A DNA stretch of 64,000 bases from Diphasiastrum complanatum. Lineage: Eukaryota; Streptophyta; Lycopodiopsida; Lycopodiales; Lycopodiaceae. Position numbers and translations under genes: made by a program. Where the stretch lies: assembly GCA_029204225.1 (NCBI GenBank), contig CM055102.1, positions 15,992,229-16,056,228 on the forward strand. The letters run 5' to 3'. The stretch's first letter is position 1. Every line of letters starts with the position of its first letter. Under the pieces are notes generated by a model. That model searched no databases. It saw only the letters and a program-made list of their open reading frames with translations, and was not told the DNA's origin. Of the stretch, positions 20,353-30,960 are shown piece after piece.

Positions 20353-22764
20353 TGTGGATCCGAAAGATTTTATATCTTCAAAATTTATCATGTCGTTAAA
20401 TCTGAGATGGTGCTCCTTTGATAGAGCCTTTGTGAAGTAATTTGTTGCCATAAGATCTGTCCTGCAGTAAACCAGTGACACTTCCTTGCTTTGCACTTTC
20501 TCTCTAACGTAGTGATACTTTATTTCGATATGTTTGCTTTGAGAAATCTCGGATTTAGAGATTGTGCTATTGTGCTTTGATTGTCACAAAAAATATTCAT
20601 TCTCCTTGGTAGCATTTGTGATAGCTATGTATTCTAATTCGCTTGATGATAATGCTACCAAGGTTTGCTTTCGGTTGTTATAGGAAATGGCTGAGTGAAC
20701 TGATTGAGTATGCAAAATCTGGTCATGTGCAGAGCATTGCATACATCAGTGAGCCGATGATGGAGCGAAATGGATATTGCTTCATTTCCTCCTTTTTTGC
20801 CTCTGTTTGAGGAGATTGTTCCTTTGAAAGCTTTAGACCAGGGTTGAGTGGAAAGTGACTCGATTTGCAGTTGCCCATTCCATATTTTTCTAGCATGCTA
20901 GAGAGATATCTTTGTTGACTGATAAAAATCAGTTTGATGGGTCGAATTCGAAAAATTTTAATTCCGAGATAGTAGTGGGCTAGATTCATATCAGTCATTT
21001 TGTACTCCTGGGCCAGCATGTATTTCGTATCCTTCATTAGATTCAAATTGTTACTGAATAGTAACGTATCATCTACATAGAGAGTAATGATAATGAAGAA
21101 ATCTAACACAGACTTGAAGTAAACATTCGAGTCTACCGAGTTTGGAATAAAACCATTCTCGATTAGAAATGCATTGATTTTTTGGATCCAAGTTCTAGGC
21201 GACTTTTTCAGCCCATAGAGAGCCTTGCGAATTTTGCATACAAGGTGTTGCTTACCCTTCAGTTCGTATCCCTCTGGCTACGACATATAGATCTCCTTTT
21301 CGATAGTTCTATTGAGAAAAGCGGTCTGGACATCCATTTGATGGACATTGAGATCTGCTGCAGTTGCAAAGGAGAGTAGTAGTCAGATCGAAGCATGTTT
21401 AATAACAAGACTGAAGGTCTTCGAATAATCCAGATCTAAAATCTGGGAGAAGCCTTTGATAGAGCCTGGCCTTGTATCGATTTAGTCTTTCTTCAGCATC
21501 ATACTTCAATTTGAATATCCATTTGCATGGAATTAGATTTTGATCCTTTGGCAACTGAGTTATAGTCCAAGTTTGATTCTCTATAAGAGAATCGAATTTG
21601 GTGTCCATTGCAGCTTTCCACTGGTCAATATCAAGTGTCGACATTGCCTCAGAAACAATGGTTTGTTTCTACACAAAGTAGCAGGTTGGATCATCCATAA
21701 TCGGGATGGGGGCTATCTAGATCGGTTCGATCTTCTGGGTTGAACTTTGTTCCTCTGATGTGGTTCGATTTGTCGAGGTTCAGACCCATTGTCAGAGTCC
21801 CGAGTTCGAAGTTGTCGACTCTGGGATTGGAAGTGGATGTTGCTTTTCCCTTGTGGTCGATGAATTAGTCTTCTAAACAATGTCTCTACTTGTAAACGAC
21901 TTCTGATTTTAGAGTTCTAATGTCCTTGATTCATGCCCCCCAATCCTCTTACAGTATCTGTATAATAGTTTCTACACTGGTTGGAATGATGAAGAGTTCA
22001 AAATTGATTTTATGTTTAATACAGGCTGCTGCATATTGCTCCTCTTGTCTGGACAATCTAACTATGTAGATCTTTTTTATCTGAACTTCTGATTTCTTTT
22101 TGAGTATTGAGCTTGAGGATCCAATCCTGAGTCATAGGATGATGCAGTTCTTCTGATCTCCTCTTGTAGAGGCATCAAAATTACTCTTTATAGAGTGAGA
22201 TGCTCCTGGGTCGAAATTGCCATGCCCCAATTTTGATCTTCATAGAGTGAGATACTCCTGGGTCGAAATTGCCATGACCCAGTTTTCATAGGCATCAACT
22301 AGACTCAATAATAGAGTCATAACAGCATGAGAATCTTCTATGACTGAGCCGGTTGCAGTCATTTGCTCCATAATATTTTTGAAAGTGTTGAGATGTCTCG
22401 AAACTCTATCTACGTCAAACATTCTCAATGTGAAGAATTTCTTCCTCAAATGGAGTTTGGAAGTAACGTCCCTGATATCGTAGAGACTTGCTAGGATGTC
22501 CCACACATCCTTAGCAGTCTAAGCAACATGTATATGGCTGATTTGGGTATTCTTGATATTGAGAGAAATCATGGCAAATTCCTTGCCATCTCTCAGTCTC
22601 CATTTGGTGATGATGGCTGCATCACCTTCTGGTTTGAGTTTTGTGCCATCAATGATGTCCCACAATTCTTTGGCTAGTAGTATGACCTTCATCTTGAACT
22701 TCTAGAAATGGTGGCTATCTCTGTCGATTTTTTCAATCAAAGATGAACTAGAAGATGGATCCAT
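20353..22764 (-). pseudogene. Copia D: gag joined to RT/RNase H, protease and integrase deleted
   Basis: On the minus strand gag starts at 22764 (MDPSSSSSLIEKIDRDSHHF, then a stop, KFKMKVILLAKELWDI) and continues with KDVWDILASLYDIRDVTSKLHLRKKFFTLRMFD (22506-22240). After about 400 bp of broken linker, RT begins at about 21644 (WKAAMDTKFDSLIENQTWTI, CKWIFKLKYDAEERLNRYKARL), with LSMMIRYY-like YVDDTLLF at about 21075 and LGIKI...SQQRYLSSMLEKYGM. RNase H is mostly deleted, but the end (VSLVYCRTDLMATNYFTKALS, 20470-20400) remains. The GAG-pre-integrase, protease and integrase core are missing, so only about 2.4 kb of the usual 4 kb interior is present. The 5' end abuts the LTR of G. Confidence 0.8.
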
Positions 22765-22794
22765 TTTGGTTTGAGCGAGATCGTTGGTAGAAAC

Positions 22795-23409
22795 TGTGAG
22801 AGATTTCAACAAGTTTAGTCATATTTTGGTAGATTGTCAATTGAGGCCAAAACTCATTTTAGACTTACAGATAAAACTTTTGACATTATATTAGTTTAAA
22901 ATACATTCAATAAACACTTTTTGAAAGTGTGAGAAAGTTGGTAGTCGAGTTTGAGAGAGATTCAAATTTGAACTTTTGGTACATTGAATCTAGCCCCAAA
23001 ATAGTAGGGTTTTTCATAAAGCCAAACCTGTTATAAAAGGCTGTAGCTTGTGGAGAGACACATCTTCTCTCTTCTCTCTCTCATTTCATCATTATATATG
23101 GTTCTCTTTGGATTCTACTACTCATTGGTGCACTCTCTTGATGATATCTTTCAATCTTGTGTGTAGAATGCTCAAATTTTGCTATTTTTGGTTCCACACA
23201 TGTGAAATACAGTAGGGCACTGTAATTGTATGGACAGAAACTATATTTTATGTTTTGGTTCATGTTTGATTTGTATCTCTTAAAGTTTGCATCTTATTTT
23301 GTATGCAGATGCTGATTTTTCTACATTGGCAGGATTGTTGGTTTGATCCTCATTGTAACCAAAGATCAGGGACATGGATTGGACCTTGAATGATCTGAAA
23401 TTCTTTACA
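22795..23409 (+). repeat. LTR of copia G (B family), plus orientation
   Basis: It starts TGTGAGAGATTTCAAC and ends CTTTACA, followed by a primer site. The first 250 bases are the reverse complement counterpart of 52370-52636 and 55833-56110, the LTRs of copia B, for example the stretches around TTGGCCTCAATTG, CACTTTTTGAAAGTGTGAG and AACCTGTTATAAAAGG. It is the most complete copy of this LTR family here. TTATAAAAGG at about 23031 looks like its TATA box. Confidence 0.8.
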
Positions 23410-23421
23410 TGGTATCAGACC
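23410..23421 (+). promoter_or_regulatory. Primer-binding site of copia G
   Basis: TGGTATCAGACC follows the LTR directly, one mismatch from the initiator-Met site TGGTATCAGAGC. Confidence 0.8.
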
Positions 23422-24060
23422 TATTGTGTTTTAGGTTATGAAAGGATCAGCCATCTTTAGCAAGGATTTGGAGGAGTTACCAATGCTAGAGCGTGCTAGA
23501 TTGATTTCTACTCAAAAATCAACAATTTTGCATGTGTAGAATTGATCTTTTGTAGGTCAAAACTCAATATAGGTTTATATACTTGATCAATTTCAATTTC
23601 ACACTTGGTTTACTAGAATTAGCATATTTTTGGTGCATTAGTAAGGTCTCATTGGAGGCTACACGATGATATATCAGGTTTTTAGAAATTGCATGTAGAA
23701 TTTGAGATATTTAATTTTTTTGTGATTTTGTCAAAATCCTAATTTTGATTGGATCTCTAGTTTGTGAGGCTACTGAACTTCATTTGAGTGTGTTTCAATC
23801 TTAGGAAGTGACAAGAATCATTAGATTGAGGATAGATCATAGGTTGATCAAGATTTCACTATTCTATTTGTTGATTTTGCTAGAAGAGATGTGAGAGGTT
23901 CCATATCTTTGTGATTTTTTCTTGAGTTTATTTGTTGACATTCAAGAGAGTGCTTTGTGCATTGGAACAGGTTGAAAGAAGAAGATCAGGTCATTGCAAC
24001 ATGGCTACAAAATATATGTCTATTTCTAGATTTAAGCTTCTAATAATTTAGGGGTTTTTT
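23422..24060 (+). pseudogene. Leader and gag start of copia G, truncated
   Basis: The stretch 23940-24010 matches, in reverse, 55715-55795 of copia B (GAGTGCTTTGTGCATTG, CAGGTTGAAAGA, GATCA(G/A)GTCATTGC). The aligned ATG at 24001 marks the gag start. It reads only 15 codons before a stop, and similarity to gag ends at once. G is thus an LTR plus leader without a coding interior. Confidence 0.6.
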
Positions 24061-24408
24061 TAATTGTGGGATTGTCTAGATTCCCAAGGGCAGTGCCCAC
24101 CATGCATTATAGTTCAACAGCCTTGATTAGGGGGCCCTTCGCTATTTAAAGTCTCAACTAATTTCAATCTCAAGATAATCAAAATTGTTTGAAAGTGTTG
24201 TTTGGTTGAAATTTTGAAATTTTGGTGGAGCCTTCTTTTGGAAAGTTTCAAAGGAAACCTTTTCCAAAAGATGGTTCGATGAGGGCTGAAAAGTTGTAAA
24301 ATTTTCTAAGGTCTAGAATTGCTCTTATAAAATTAGTGTTCCCCTTGTAAAGACCTATAAAAATTTTGATCTAAAAAAAATGACAACTTTTGTTGTCTCC
24401 TTAGAAAT

Positions 24409-24800
24409 CAACACAAATTGTGAGTAAAATCTTGGTTAACAAATTTTTTCTGGTGTGCAAGATTCAAAAACTAATCCAAATTGTGAGTGAAAACTAGTTA
24501 ACACCTTTCCTTCATGTCTAAGAGGAACCTTATCCCTATTTGTGAGTAAAAACCTGATAAGCAAAATGGTTTTCTGGCTAGATGAACCTTATTCAAATTG
24601 AGAGTGAAATATTATTAACAAAAATTGTCCTACCTAAGATGAACCTCATTCAATTTGTGAATGAAAATATGTTTAACAAAAGGTTTTCCTTCCTTAGATG
24701 AGCCTAGTTTCTTGTTTAACAAAAGGTTTTTCTTCCTTAAAGACAAGCCTAGTCTCTTGTTTAACAAAAGGTTTTCCTTCCTAAGCCAAGCCTAGTCTCT
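24409..24800. repeat. Degenerate minisatellite, 55-64-bp units
   Basis: The phrase CAAATTGTGAGTGAAAA recurs at about 24414, 24477, 24536, 24594 and 24651. A GTTTAACAAAAGGTTTTCCTTCCTTA phrase then recurs at 24671, 24714 and 24759. Units have drifted but keep register. The array lies 1 kb upstream of the ATL gene. The 24061-24408 stretch before it shows nothing. Confidence 0.8.
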
Positions 24801-25008
24801 TTAGATGAACCTCGTTCTCGATATATGCATAAGATTCGTCCCAACATTTGTACGATTTTATTAAACAAACTTTGCCACAATTGCTCCTCCAATACATTGA
24901 AATATTTTGGTGCTTGTTTACATGGACAATTGATGCTTAGTAGCTGAAAAACTGCTTGCCTCCCCCACAAGATGATAACACCACAAAGAGCCCCACTCAT
25001 TCATCACC

Positions 25009-25162
25009 GAGGAACTCAAAGGTTCCTCTGGAGAGAGGAACTCAAAGGTTCTACAGCTAGAGCCTAGTACAATGTCAAACTCGATAGGCCTAGATCAGGT
25101 TAGAAAGGTTCTGCAGCCAGTACAATGTCAAACTCCATCAGTCTGGATCAGGTTAGAAAGGT
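25009..25162. repeat. Two short tandem duplications upstream of the ATL gene
   Basis: GAGGAACTCAAAGGTTC occurs at 25009 and 25035. A 53-bp unit beginning AGTACAATGTCAAACTC and ending GATCAGGTTAGAAAGGT occurs at 25066 and 25119. Confidence 0.85.
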
Positions 25163-25547
25163 GGGCCATATGCATTTTTCAGCAGATCCACATTTCTCCT
25201 AAGCAACCCACGTGTTGATCGTCATGCTCATCTGCCTCAAATCCTTGTTCAGCTTAAATTGGAAAGAATTCCTAGAATAAACCTATGAATTGTATAAGCA
25301 AGCTATCTTTATGTCGTCTCATATTTAGACATTAAAGTCATGAAAGCAACCAAGATTTCTACAGAATAGATAATATAGGAAAAGTTGCTGATCAGGCAGT
25401 ATCTATCGTATCCCTTGCCAAGAACACGTAAGCAAGATTCTGAGCCTGATTTTCGTATGGGTGGCGAGGCTGATGCACAGAAGTAGATCGAAGGATGAGA
25501 GAAGCAGGGTGCAGCTGGGGAAGAATGGAGGTATATCAAGTAGCACT

Positions 25548-25650
25548 GAGGTTGATCTGGCCGCTGCCGGTGGAATACAGAAGGAGACATGTATCTGAGG
25601 GTTGATCTGGCAGCTGCAATTGGAAGTCAGAGGAAGACATTGTATCCGAG
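25548..25650. repeat. 50-bp tandem duplication just upstream of the ATL gene
   Basis: GAGGTTGATCTGGCCGCTGC at 25548 is repeated as GAGGGTTGATCTGGCAGCTGC at 25597, each followed by a CAGA(A/G)G(G/A)AGACAT stretch. It falls in the probable promoter/5'UTR. Confidence 0.8.
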
Positions 25651-25676
25651 GATCGCCTGCTCAGCGTTTATCTGAG

Positions 25677-25730
25677 ATGGGTCTTTATTGCATTGTTGCT
25701 GCAATTGCTTGTGTATCTCCAAGCACATAG
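25677..25730 (+). other. Upstream ORF 1 (17 codons), signal-peptide-like
   Basis: ATG at 25677 opens MGLYCIVAAIACVSPST then stops. It is out of frame with the ATL start at 25760. Its hydrophobic composition resembles the N-terminal signal peptide many ATL proteins carry before their membrane anchor, so it may be a frameshifted true N-terminus instead of a regulatory uORF. Confidence 0.45.
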
Positions 25731-25751
25731 ATACCCCACAGATTCAATTCA

Positions 25752-25772
25752 ATGGCAGCATGGGGATTGTAG
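25752..25772 (+). other. Upstream ORF 2 overlapping the ATL start
   Basis: A six-codon frame starting at 25752 ends at 25772, spanning the main ATG at 25760 in a different frame. If used, it would reduce initiation at the main start. Confidence 0.4.
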
Positions 25773-26842
25773 GAGGGTTAGTTGTAAGTTGTTTCTTTTT
25801 CACGGGTTTCCTTCTATTGTACCTCAGATATAGATGCGTCTTCTATCACAGGGCTATGTCCTCCTTGAGGCTGCAACAACAGGCTCCAGGAGCAGCTGGG
25901 CAGCCGTTCAATTCCCACGGATTAGACAAAGCGATGGTGGCGAACTTCCCCCTGATGCGATACTCCAGCGCCAGAGCAGCCAAGGCAGGGAGAGAGTCAG
26001 TGGATTGCTCAGTATGCCTGAATGAGTTTCAGGAAAATGAGAAGGTGCGGATCCTGCCCAATTGCGGCCACGGATTTCATTCTGATTGCATCGATACGTG
26101 GCTGCTCTCACACTCTACTTGTCCTCTTTGTCGGATCAGCCTGGCGCCATCTCCCGCTGATGTTCAAATCGTCATGGCCTCTCCAACAGCCCAGACAACA
26201 GATGCCATACTTCCTGTAAATCCTGCCGATGCACAAAGTAGAGATTCACTTATCTTAGTTCAGATTGCAGAGCGGAATGGATTGACGGAAGGGGTGTCTG
26301 ATCGTGCTACGTCTCGCAATTCAGATTCTTTCACAAAGGCAGCTCAGGATGCTGAACTCTTGTCCTCAACCCCTAAAGATGGAGGTGGAGACGGCCCTAC
26401 CTCCAGCAGAACGAAGAAAATCACGACAACGTCTCAGTCCATGGAGCCTCTCCAGCCGATTTCTACCAGCAACACGGGTGAGAAACAGGATGCACATTTA
26501 TTGGCAAGTGCCCATATGGGAGCAGAAGCTGCTGTTGAAGATAATATCCACTCTGGAAGCTTCTCTTCTGCCTCAGAACTGTGCGGTGATGCGAGGACGA
26601 TCACTACTGATCAGGAGCATTTCTTCATGCCAAGATCTGACAGCTTACTTAATGACAATGAGACAAGGAATGAAGAGAGAGGGTGGGTAAGCATTGATCT
26701 TGAGGCAACAACAGAATCCACATCTTCCTTCCATTCCCAGACTCAGCAAACAGATAGTCCAACTGATCAGACTTTGCCTACAAAACAGACCCTGGAGCTC
26801 AGGCTCGAAGTTTTTGAAGACAAATGCAGCTGTGATGGATGA
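25760..26842 (+). CDS. ATL-type RING-H2 finger E3 ubiquitin ligase
   Basis: A 360-residue intronless protein and the only intact host gene seen. From the chosen ATG: one transmembrane helix at about 3-22 (GIVGGLVVSCFFFTGFLLLY), a basic stretch, the ATL-defining GLD motif at 54-56 followed by NFPLMRYS, and a canonical RING-H2 domain at 83-124. All eight zinc ligands are present (C83, C86, C102, H104, H107, C110, C121, C124), with P122 between the last cysteines and W114, the E2-contact tryptophan. The 235-residue tail is Ser/Thr/Asp/Glu-rich, without a domain I recognise. ATL proteins transfer ubiquitin from an E2 at membranes and often act in defence or stress responses; the substrate is unknown. 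The open frame extends 24 codons upstream without an ATG, so 25760 is the first in-frame start. The residues before it (TPQIQFNGS) resemble the pre-membrane segment of other ATLs, so an N-terminal frameshift is possible. Confidence 0.88.
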   Translation: MGIVGGLVVSCFFFTGFLLLYLRYRCVFYHRAMSSLRLQQQAPGAAGQPFNSHGLDKAMVANFPLMRYSSARAAKAGRESVDCSVCLNEFQENEKVRILPNCGHGFHSDCIDTWLLSHSTCPLCRISLAPSPADVQIVMASPTAQTTDAILPVNPADAQSRDSLILVQIAERNGLTEGVSDRATSRNSDSFTKAAQDAELLSSTPKDGGGDGPTSSRTKKITTTSQSMEPLQPISTSNTGEKQDAHLLASAHMGAEAAVEDNIHSGSFSSASELCGDARTITTDQEHFFMPRSDSLLNDNETRNEERGWVSIDLEATTESTSSFHSQTQQTDSPTDQTLPTKQTLELRLEVFEDKCSCDG

Positions 26843-27469
26843 CACTGAGTTTAAGAATCAATCTGTTCTTAACATGAAGGCAGTTTCCAGAGTCTATTCT
26901 GTTCTTCAACAGAGGAAAAGCTAACTTTGCATGCAATATGCTCAGTTCTCAAACATTTAGGGGGATAGATTAGCCAAGCAGCAGGTGGATCCAAAGTCTT
27001 AGACAAGATTTCCCATGGAAATCACAGAAGATCTATCAAGAAGTACATGAACTTGTACATGAGTGACTAAAGGAGGAGGTCAAAGTTTAACAAATCAGGA
27101 ATTAGCATTTTCTTGCAAGTGGAGTTGCCTTCTCTCTCCCTTTCTCTTACTCAACTATATGTATATAGTTTCTCATAGCGTCAAAGAAGATTCATCAAGT
27201 CATATAATCAAATCATGAGGCATGTGTTAAAGAACTTCAAGCCTAGTGTGAAATATTAAAATATTGTGAATTGTAAGCATTTACTATCCGAGCTGATGAT
27301 GTGGACAATCTACATTGCACACCCCATAGCTCTCAATATGCATCTCTATTTTACAACCCAAAATGCAAAGAAAGAAAATTGATGGTATCTCCTATGTTGT
27401 GAAGTTCATTTGAAAGCACCAAAATTGCTCTTGTAAGATTCATGTGGGTGAGACACCAAATCCAAGAAC
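26843..27469. other. 3' flank of the ATL gene, no further gene
   Basis: Probable 3'UTR and spacer. The frames continue without domains, and no perfect AATAAA signal is evident near the stop. A pyrimidine-rich run lies at 27127-27150. Confidence 0.5.
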
Positions 27470-27615
27470 AAGTCTAGTTGAAAATGGCTAAGCCTTCGAC
27501 CTATGGATGAGCCAGCACATCAAGTTTAGTTAAAAATGGCTAAGCCTCCAACTTGTGGATGAGCTAGCACATCAAGTCTCATTGAAAATGGCTAAGCCTC
27601 CAACCTGTGGATGGG
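27470..27615. repeat. 52-bp tandem repeat, three units
   Basis: Units begin AAGTCTAGTTGAAAATGGC at 27470, 27522 and 27573, each running through CTAAGCCT(C/T)C(A/G)AC and TGTGGATGAGC(T/C)AGCACATC. Two of the units are nearly identical. Confidence 0.9.
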
Positions 27616-27697
27616 AATTTACATAATGCGAGTAAATTTGTATGAGTTTTGCAAGTTTTTTTATAATGAATATTGGAGATTGTAGATTTAGTTCATT

Positions 27698-28440
27698 TTG
27701 ATATGATACAATAGAACATTAGGGAATATTCTTACAAAAAAATGAATATACTTGTAATAAAAAATGTTGGGACACATGAAGATGAGAAATAACTTAAATT
27801 GAAAAAGAAAAACAGACAACACGGCACTTTGCATATACTTGCACTTAAAATTCTTGGACACTTGAAGATGATCAATAACTTAAATTGAAAAAGGAAAGCA
27901 GACACACATTACTTTGCATAACAACTGTAAACTTAAGATGTCAAGACCTTGACAGCACATGGACCAATTAAGATGTCAAGAATTTGATAATTAACAGTTG
28001 AAACTGACCCTGAAATCATAATGGATCAATTACCAGAACAAGACTTTGACAATTAATGTCGAGACCCTAACATCACGTAGAACAATTATTGCGGAACAAG
28101 AACTTGACAATTAGGTCGTCAAGACCTTTTTGATATGAAACAATAGAACATTTAGATGAATACACTTGTTTTACAAAATCTTGGACACTTGAAGATGAGA
28201 AATAACTTAAATTGAAAAACGAAAGCAGACAACGCAATAATCAAGATGTCAAGAACTTGATAATTAACTGCTGAAATCGACCCTGAAATCACATGGATAA
28301 ATTAACGGAACAAGACCTTGACAATTAATGTCAAGACCCTGACATCAAATAGAACAATGACCATAACAAGACCTTGACAATTAACTACTGCAAAATTAGG
28401 ATGTCAAGACCTTGACAACACATGTAACAATTTTTGTTGA
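27698..28440. repeat. Complex satellite-like array with TTGAC palindromes
   Basis: A block of about 430 bp starting TTGATATGATACAATAGAACATT at 27698 is repeated from 28130. Inside it shorter units recur (GGACAC(A/T)TGAAGATGA...AATAACTTAAATTGAAAAA at 27769, 27854, 28182). The palindrome GTCAAGACCTTGAC is exact at 27940-27953 and 28403-28416, with many partial forms between. Nothing in it looks coding. Confidence 0.85.
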
Positions 28441-29086
28441 CTTAGCACTGGCTGCTGGATAAACATGCTTTCATGGACATCAAGACCCTTAGATTTCATT
28501 CCTTGACACTTGTAAGTTTGTCTGAGGGAGTCATCGCCCACCAACTACTATTGACTTGTCTTTCAAAGATTGTCTCAGACTTCTACAAATCCACATCAGG
28601 ATGGTTATTCAACACCCCTTTATGATTAGCAATTGGATTTACTATGAAGGTCGGGGGACGACTCTTTCTACACTGGCCTATTACATACTCCACATCTAAT
28701 TGATGCGAGACTGTATCTTTCTCATTGTTTCAGTCACTAACAGGTCGTTTTCTTCTTAATGTTTGACTATCATTTTTACCAATGACACATTCCGAAGAAC
28801 ATTGAGCCTTGAAAATATTTGTATTTGCAATGTTCCTTCAAGTACATAAATGCAATGATCTCTTGAGATAAATCCACTGGCTGCAACTCTTTCCTTGCAG
28901 ATACAATCATCTTTCCTTGCAGATACAATCCGTCTTTTCAACCTGCACAACAAATATGATGTTAATTTCTCTCACAAACAAAAACAAAGTAGACATTTTC
29001 TATTTGCTATTAAAATTGTTTCGAGTACCTTCTATTATTAGTTGTTGGTTCAATAGTAGTTAGCAAATCATTCAGCCTGTCTTCTG
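28441..29086. other. Spacer between the array and copia C, no gene
   Basis: No coding signal. A 21-bp phrase (CTTTCCTTGCAGATACAATC) is tandemly duplicated at about 28888-28930. Confidence 0.5.
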
Positions 29087-29909
29087 TGAAGAAACAAAAT
29101 GTTTCTATTACCAAAGCTTTGCTAGCTTTCAGCCCTCTGCCTGACAAAAATGTTCACGAATGCGAAAGTCAAAAGGCACGAAGCAGAAATGTTCGCGAAC
29201 ACTCTGACGAAAAGACACGAACGAGAAAAATTCACGAAAGAGAATTTTTTGCGATACAGGGGAGAAAGTCAGACGACGCGAAAGTCACAAGACATGAAAC
29301 GATACGAAAATCATCGCGACACCCTTTTCTGTCCTCACGCTCCAAAAGGACCAGCAAGATCATGCAAATACCCAGAAGTACAGATATCTGATCTGATAAC
29401 ATGACGTCAGTAGATACACTCTAGGTCGTGGATAATCTGCCACTCTTGTAATTTGTGATTAGTTGTAGATGTTTAATCACTCTAATCTAGAGGTTACACG
29501 ACGCGACTATATACTTTCTAGATGATACTTGATAAAATAGATGAAGAAGTCTAATGCTAGTAAGCAAGAAGACGAAAATACAGAATACGAGTACAAATTA
29601 GATGAATACAGAATACAGAATAGATGATTTTGTAGTCATTGTCACTCTTATCATGTCTGATCTTGAAAATTTAGTCTATTGTTATTCGTGTGTTTGATTT
29701 ACTTGTTCATTAAATTTCGCACCATGGTTTGATCTTGTTGAATGCTACATTAATATGTTAACGTAGTACAGCAGTTTCTGTCTACATTCTGGAGGACTGT
29801 AGGAATGATATAGTTGGCAGTGACCAACAATCATATCTGAAATCCATCCGAATTGTATTGTTGTTGTGCTTTTGCGTTTCTTTCGTAACTGCGATTTCTT
29901 TTCTCATCA
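29087..29909 (+). repeat. 5' LTR of copia C (823 bp)
   Basis: It starts TGAAGAAACA and ends CTCATCA before the primer site. It matches 34204-35159 closely apart from a length difference near 29589-29620. Confidence 0.9.
29153..29238 (+). promoter_or_regulatory. Three heat-shock-like TTCnnGAA motifs, 39 bp apart
   Basis: TTCACGAA at 29153, TTCGCGAA at 29192 and TTCACGAA at 29231, the core dimer of plant heat-shock elements, lie in a diverged 39-bp tandem repeat near the LTR start. The 3' LTR has the same positions (34270, 34309, 34348), the middle one mutated to TTCGCAAA. Confidence 0.6.
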
Positions 29910-29910
29910 A

Positions 29911-29922
29911 TGGTATCAGAGC
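29911..29922 (+). promoter_or_regulatory. Primer-binding site of copia C
   Basis: TGGTATCAGAGC, the exact complement expected for plant initiator-Met tRNA, one base after the 5' LTR. Confidence 0.92.
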
Positions 29923-30021
29923 CTACCTTGTCATAATCTAACATAGCCAAAAGGCTATCAGATCCAGGCTGCCAAGCATTCAAACAAACAACCATCAACA
30001 AGAGAACACACTTCAGAAGCA

Positions 30022-30960
30022 ATGGCTTCAATCAGCAGCATACAGAGCAAGATCTGTAGAGTTCTGGATTCTTCGGGATCTAACTTTCTAGCCTGGAAAG
30101 TTAAGACATCATTGATACTCAAGGGTGAAGGTTTATTCCCCTGGGTGGATGGCATAGAGGAGATGCTTACGAGAGCTACGCGAGTGGAGGGAGAAAAATG
30201 ACAAGGCAGTAGCCTTGCTATCTTCATCCGTTGAAGATAGTCTGACACTTGACCTGGCTACACTCTCCAAAGCTATGGAGATGTGGGATGCACTGCTCAT
30301 GAGATTTCAAACGAAATCAAAAAGTCAAATAATGATGCTGGAAGATCAATTGACAAATCTATAGTGGGATGGGAAAGACCTCACTTCTTTCGTAAGAAAG
30401 ATGAAGGATCTATTTCTATCACTACATAACTCTGGAGCAAAGAATGCAGTGTCAGCTAAGAAATAGCTCACTTACCTGTTGAGAGCCTTACCCAGATCTT
30501 TTCAGATGATGAGAACCCTGCTCGTGAAAGATCCTACAATGACCCTCGAAAAGGCAATTGTCGAGATTCGAGAGGAAGTCGAGGCAAGAGAACACCTTGA
30601 TCACAAGGATGGTTCTGACCAAGCCCTCTACGGCAACAAAGAGAAATCCAAGAAACAATTTAAGCCTAAGAGGGAGTCAAATCAAAGGCGAGATCGTGAT
30701 CAGCAAGCAGAGGGGACCAGCAAAGGCAACTAGAAGAGCAAAGGGAGGTCGAAGCAACAAGGTGAAGAAAAGAAGACTTGCGTGAGATGTAGAAGAGATG
30801 GGCACACAGTTGATACATGATGGCTCAATCCAAAAATTGAGTGTATCCACTGCCACAAGAAGGGTCATGCAGCCATCGAGTGCCACCTGAACCCAAGAAA
30901 CAAATTAGCACAGAACAGACAGGAGAACAACAACAGTTCATCCTATGTTGAGGAGCTTGA
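30022..30960 (+). pseudogene. Copia C gag
   Basis: The ATG at 30022 opens MASISSIQSKICRVLDSSGSNFLAWKVK, the typical LxGxNFxxWK Gag entry. The frame then breaks, resuming with LATLSKAMEMWDALLMRF, and with LLRALPRSFQMMRTLLVKD (30479-30733). Two zinc knuckles follow: CVRCRRDGHTVDT with the last cysteine lost (about 30778-30820) and an intact CIHCHKKGHAAIEC (about 30844-30885). Gag packages the element RNA. At least four stops. Confidence 0.85.

Noticed and set aside
25688-25759. Extension of the ATL protein by 24 residues upstream of 25760
   Set aside because: The extended frame starts with TTG, not a normal start in plants. The first in-frame ATG is 25760. The upstream residues are mentioned only as a possible frameshifted N-terminus.
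27698-28440. CRISPR-like array
   Set aside because: Repeats are diverged, of several lengths and without unique uniform spacers, in a plant genome. It is satellite-type duplication.
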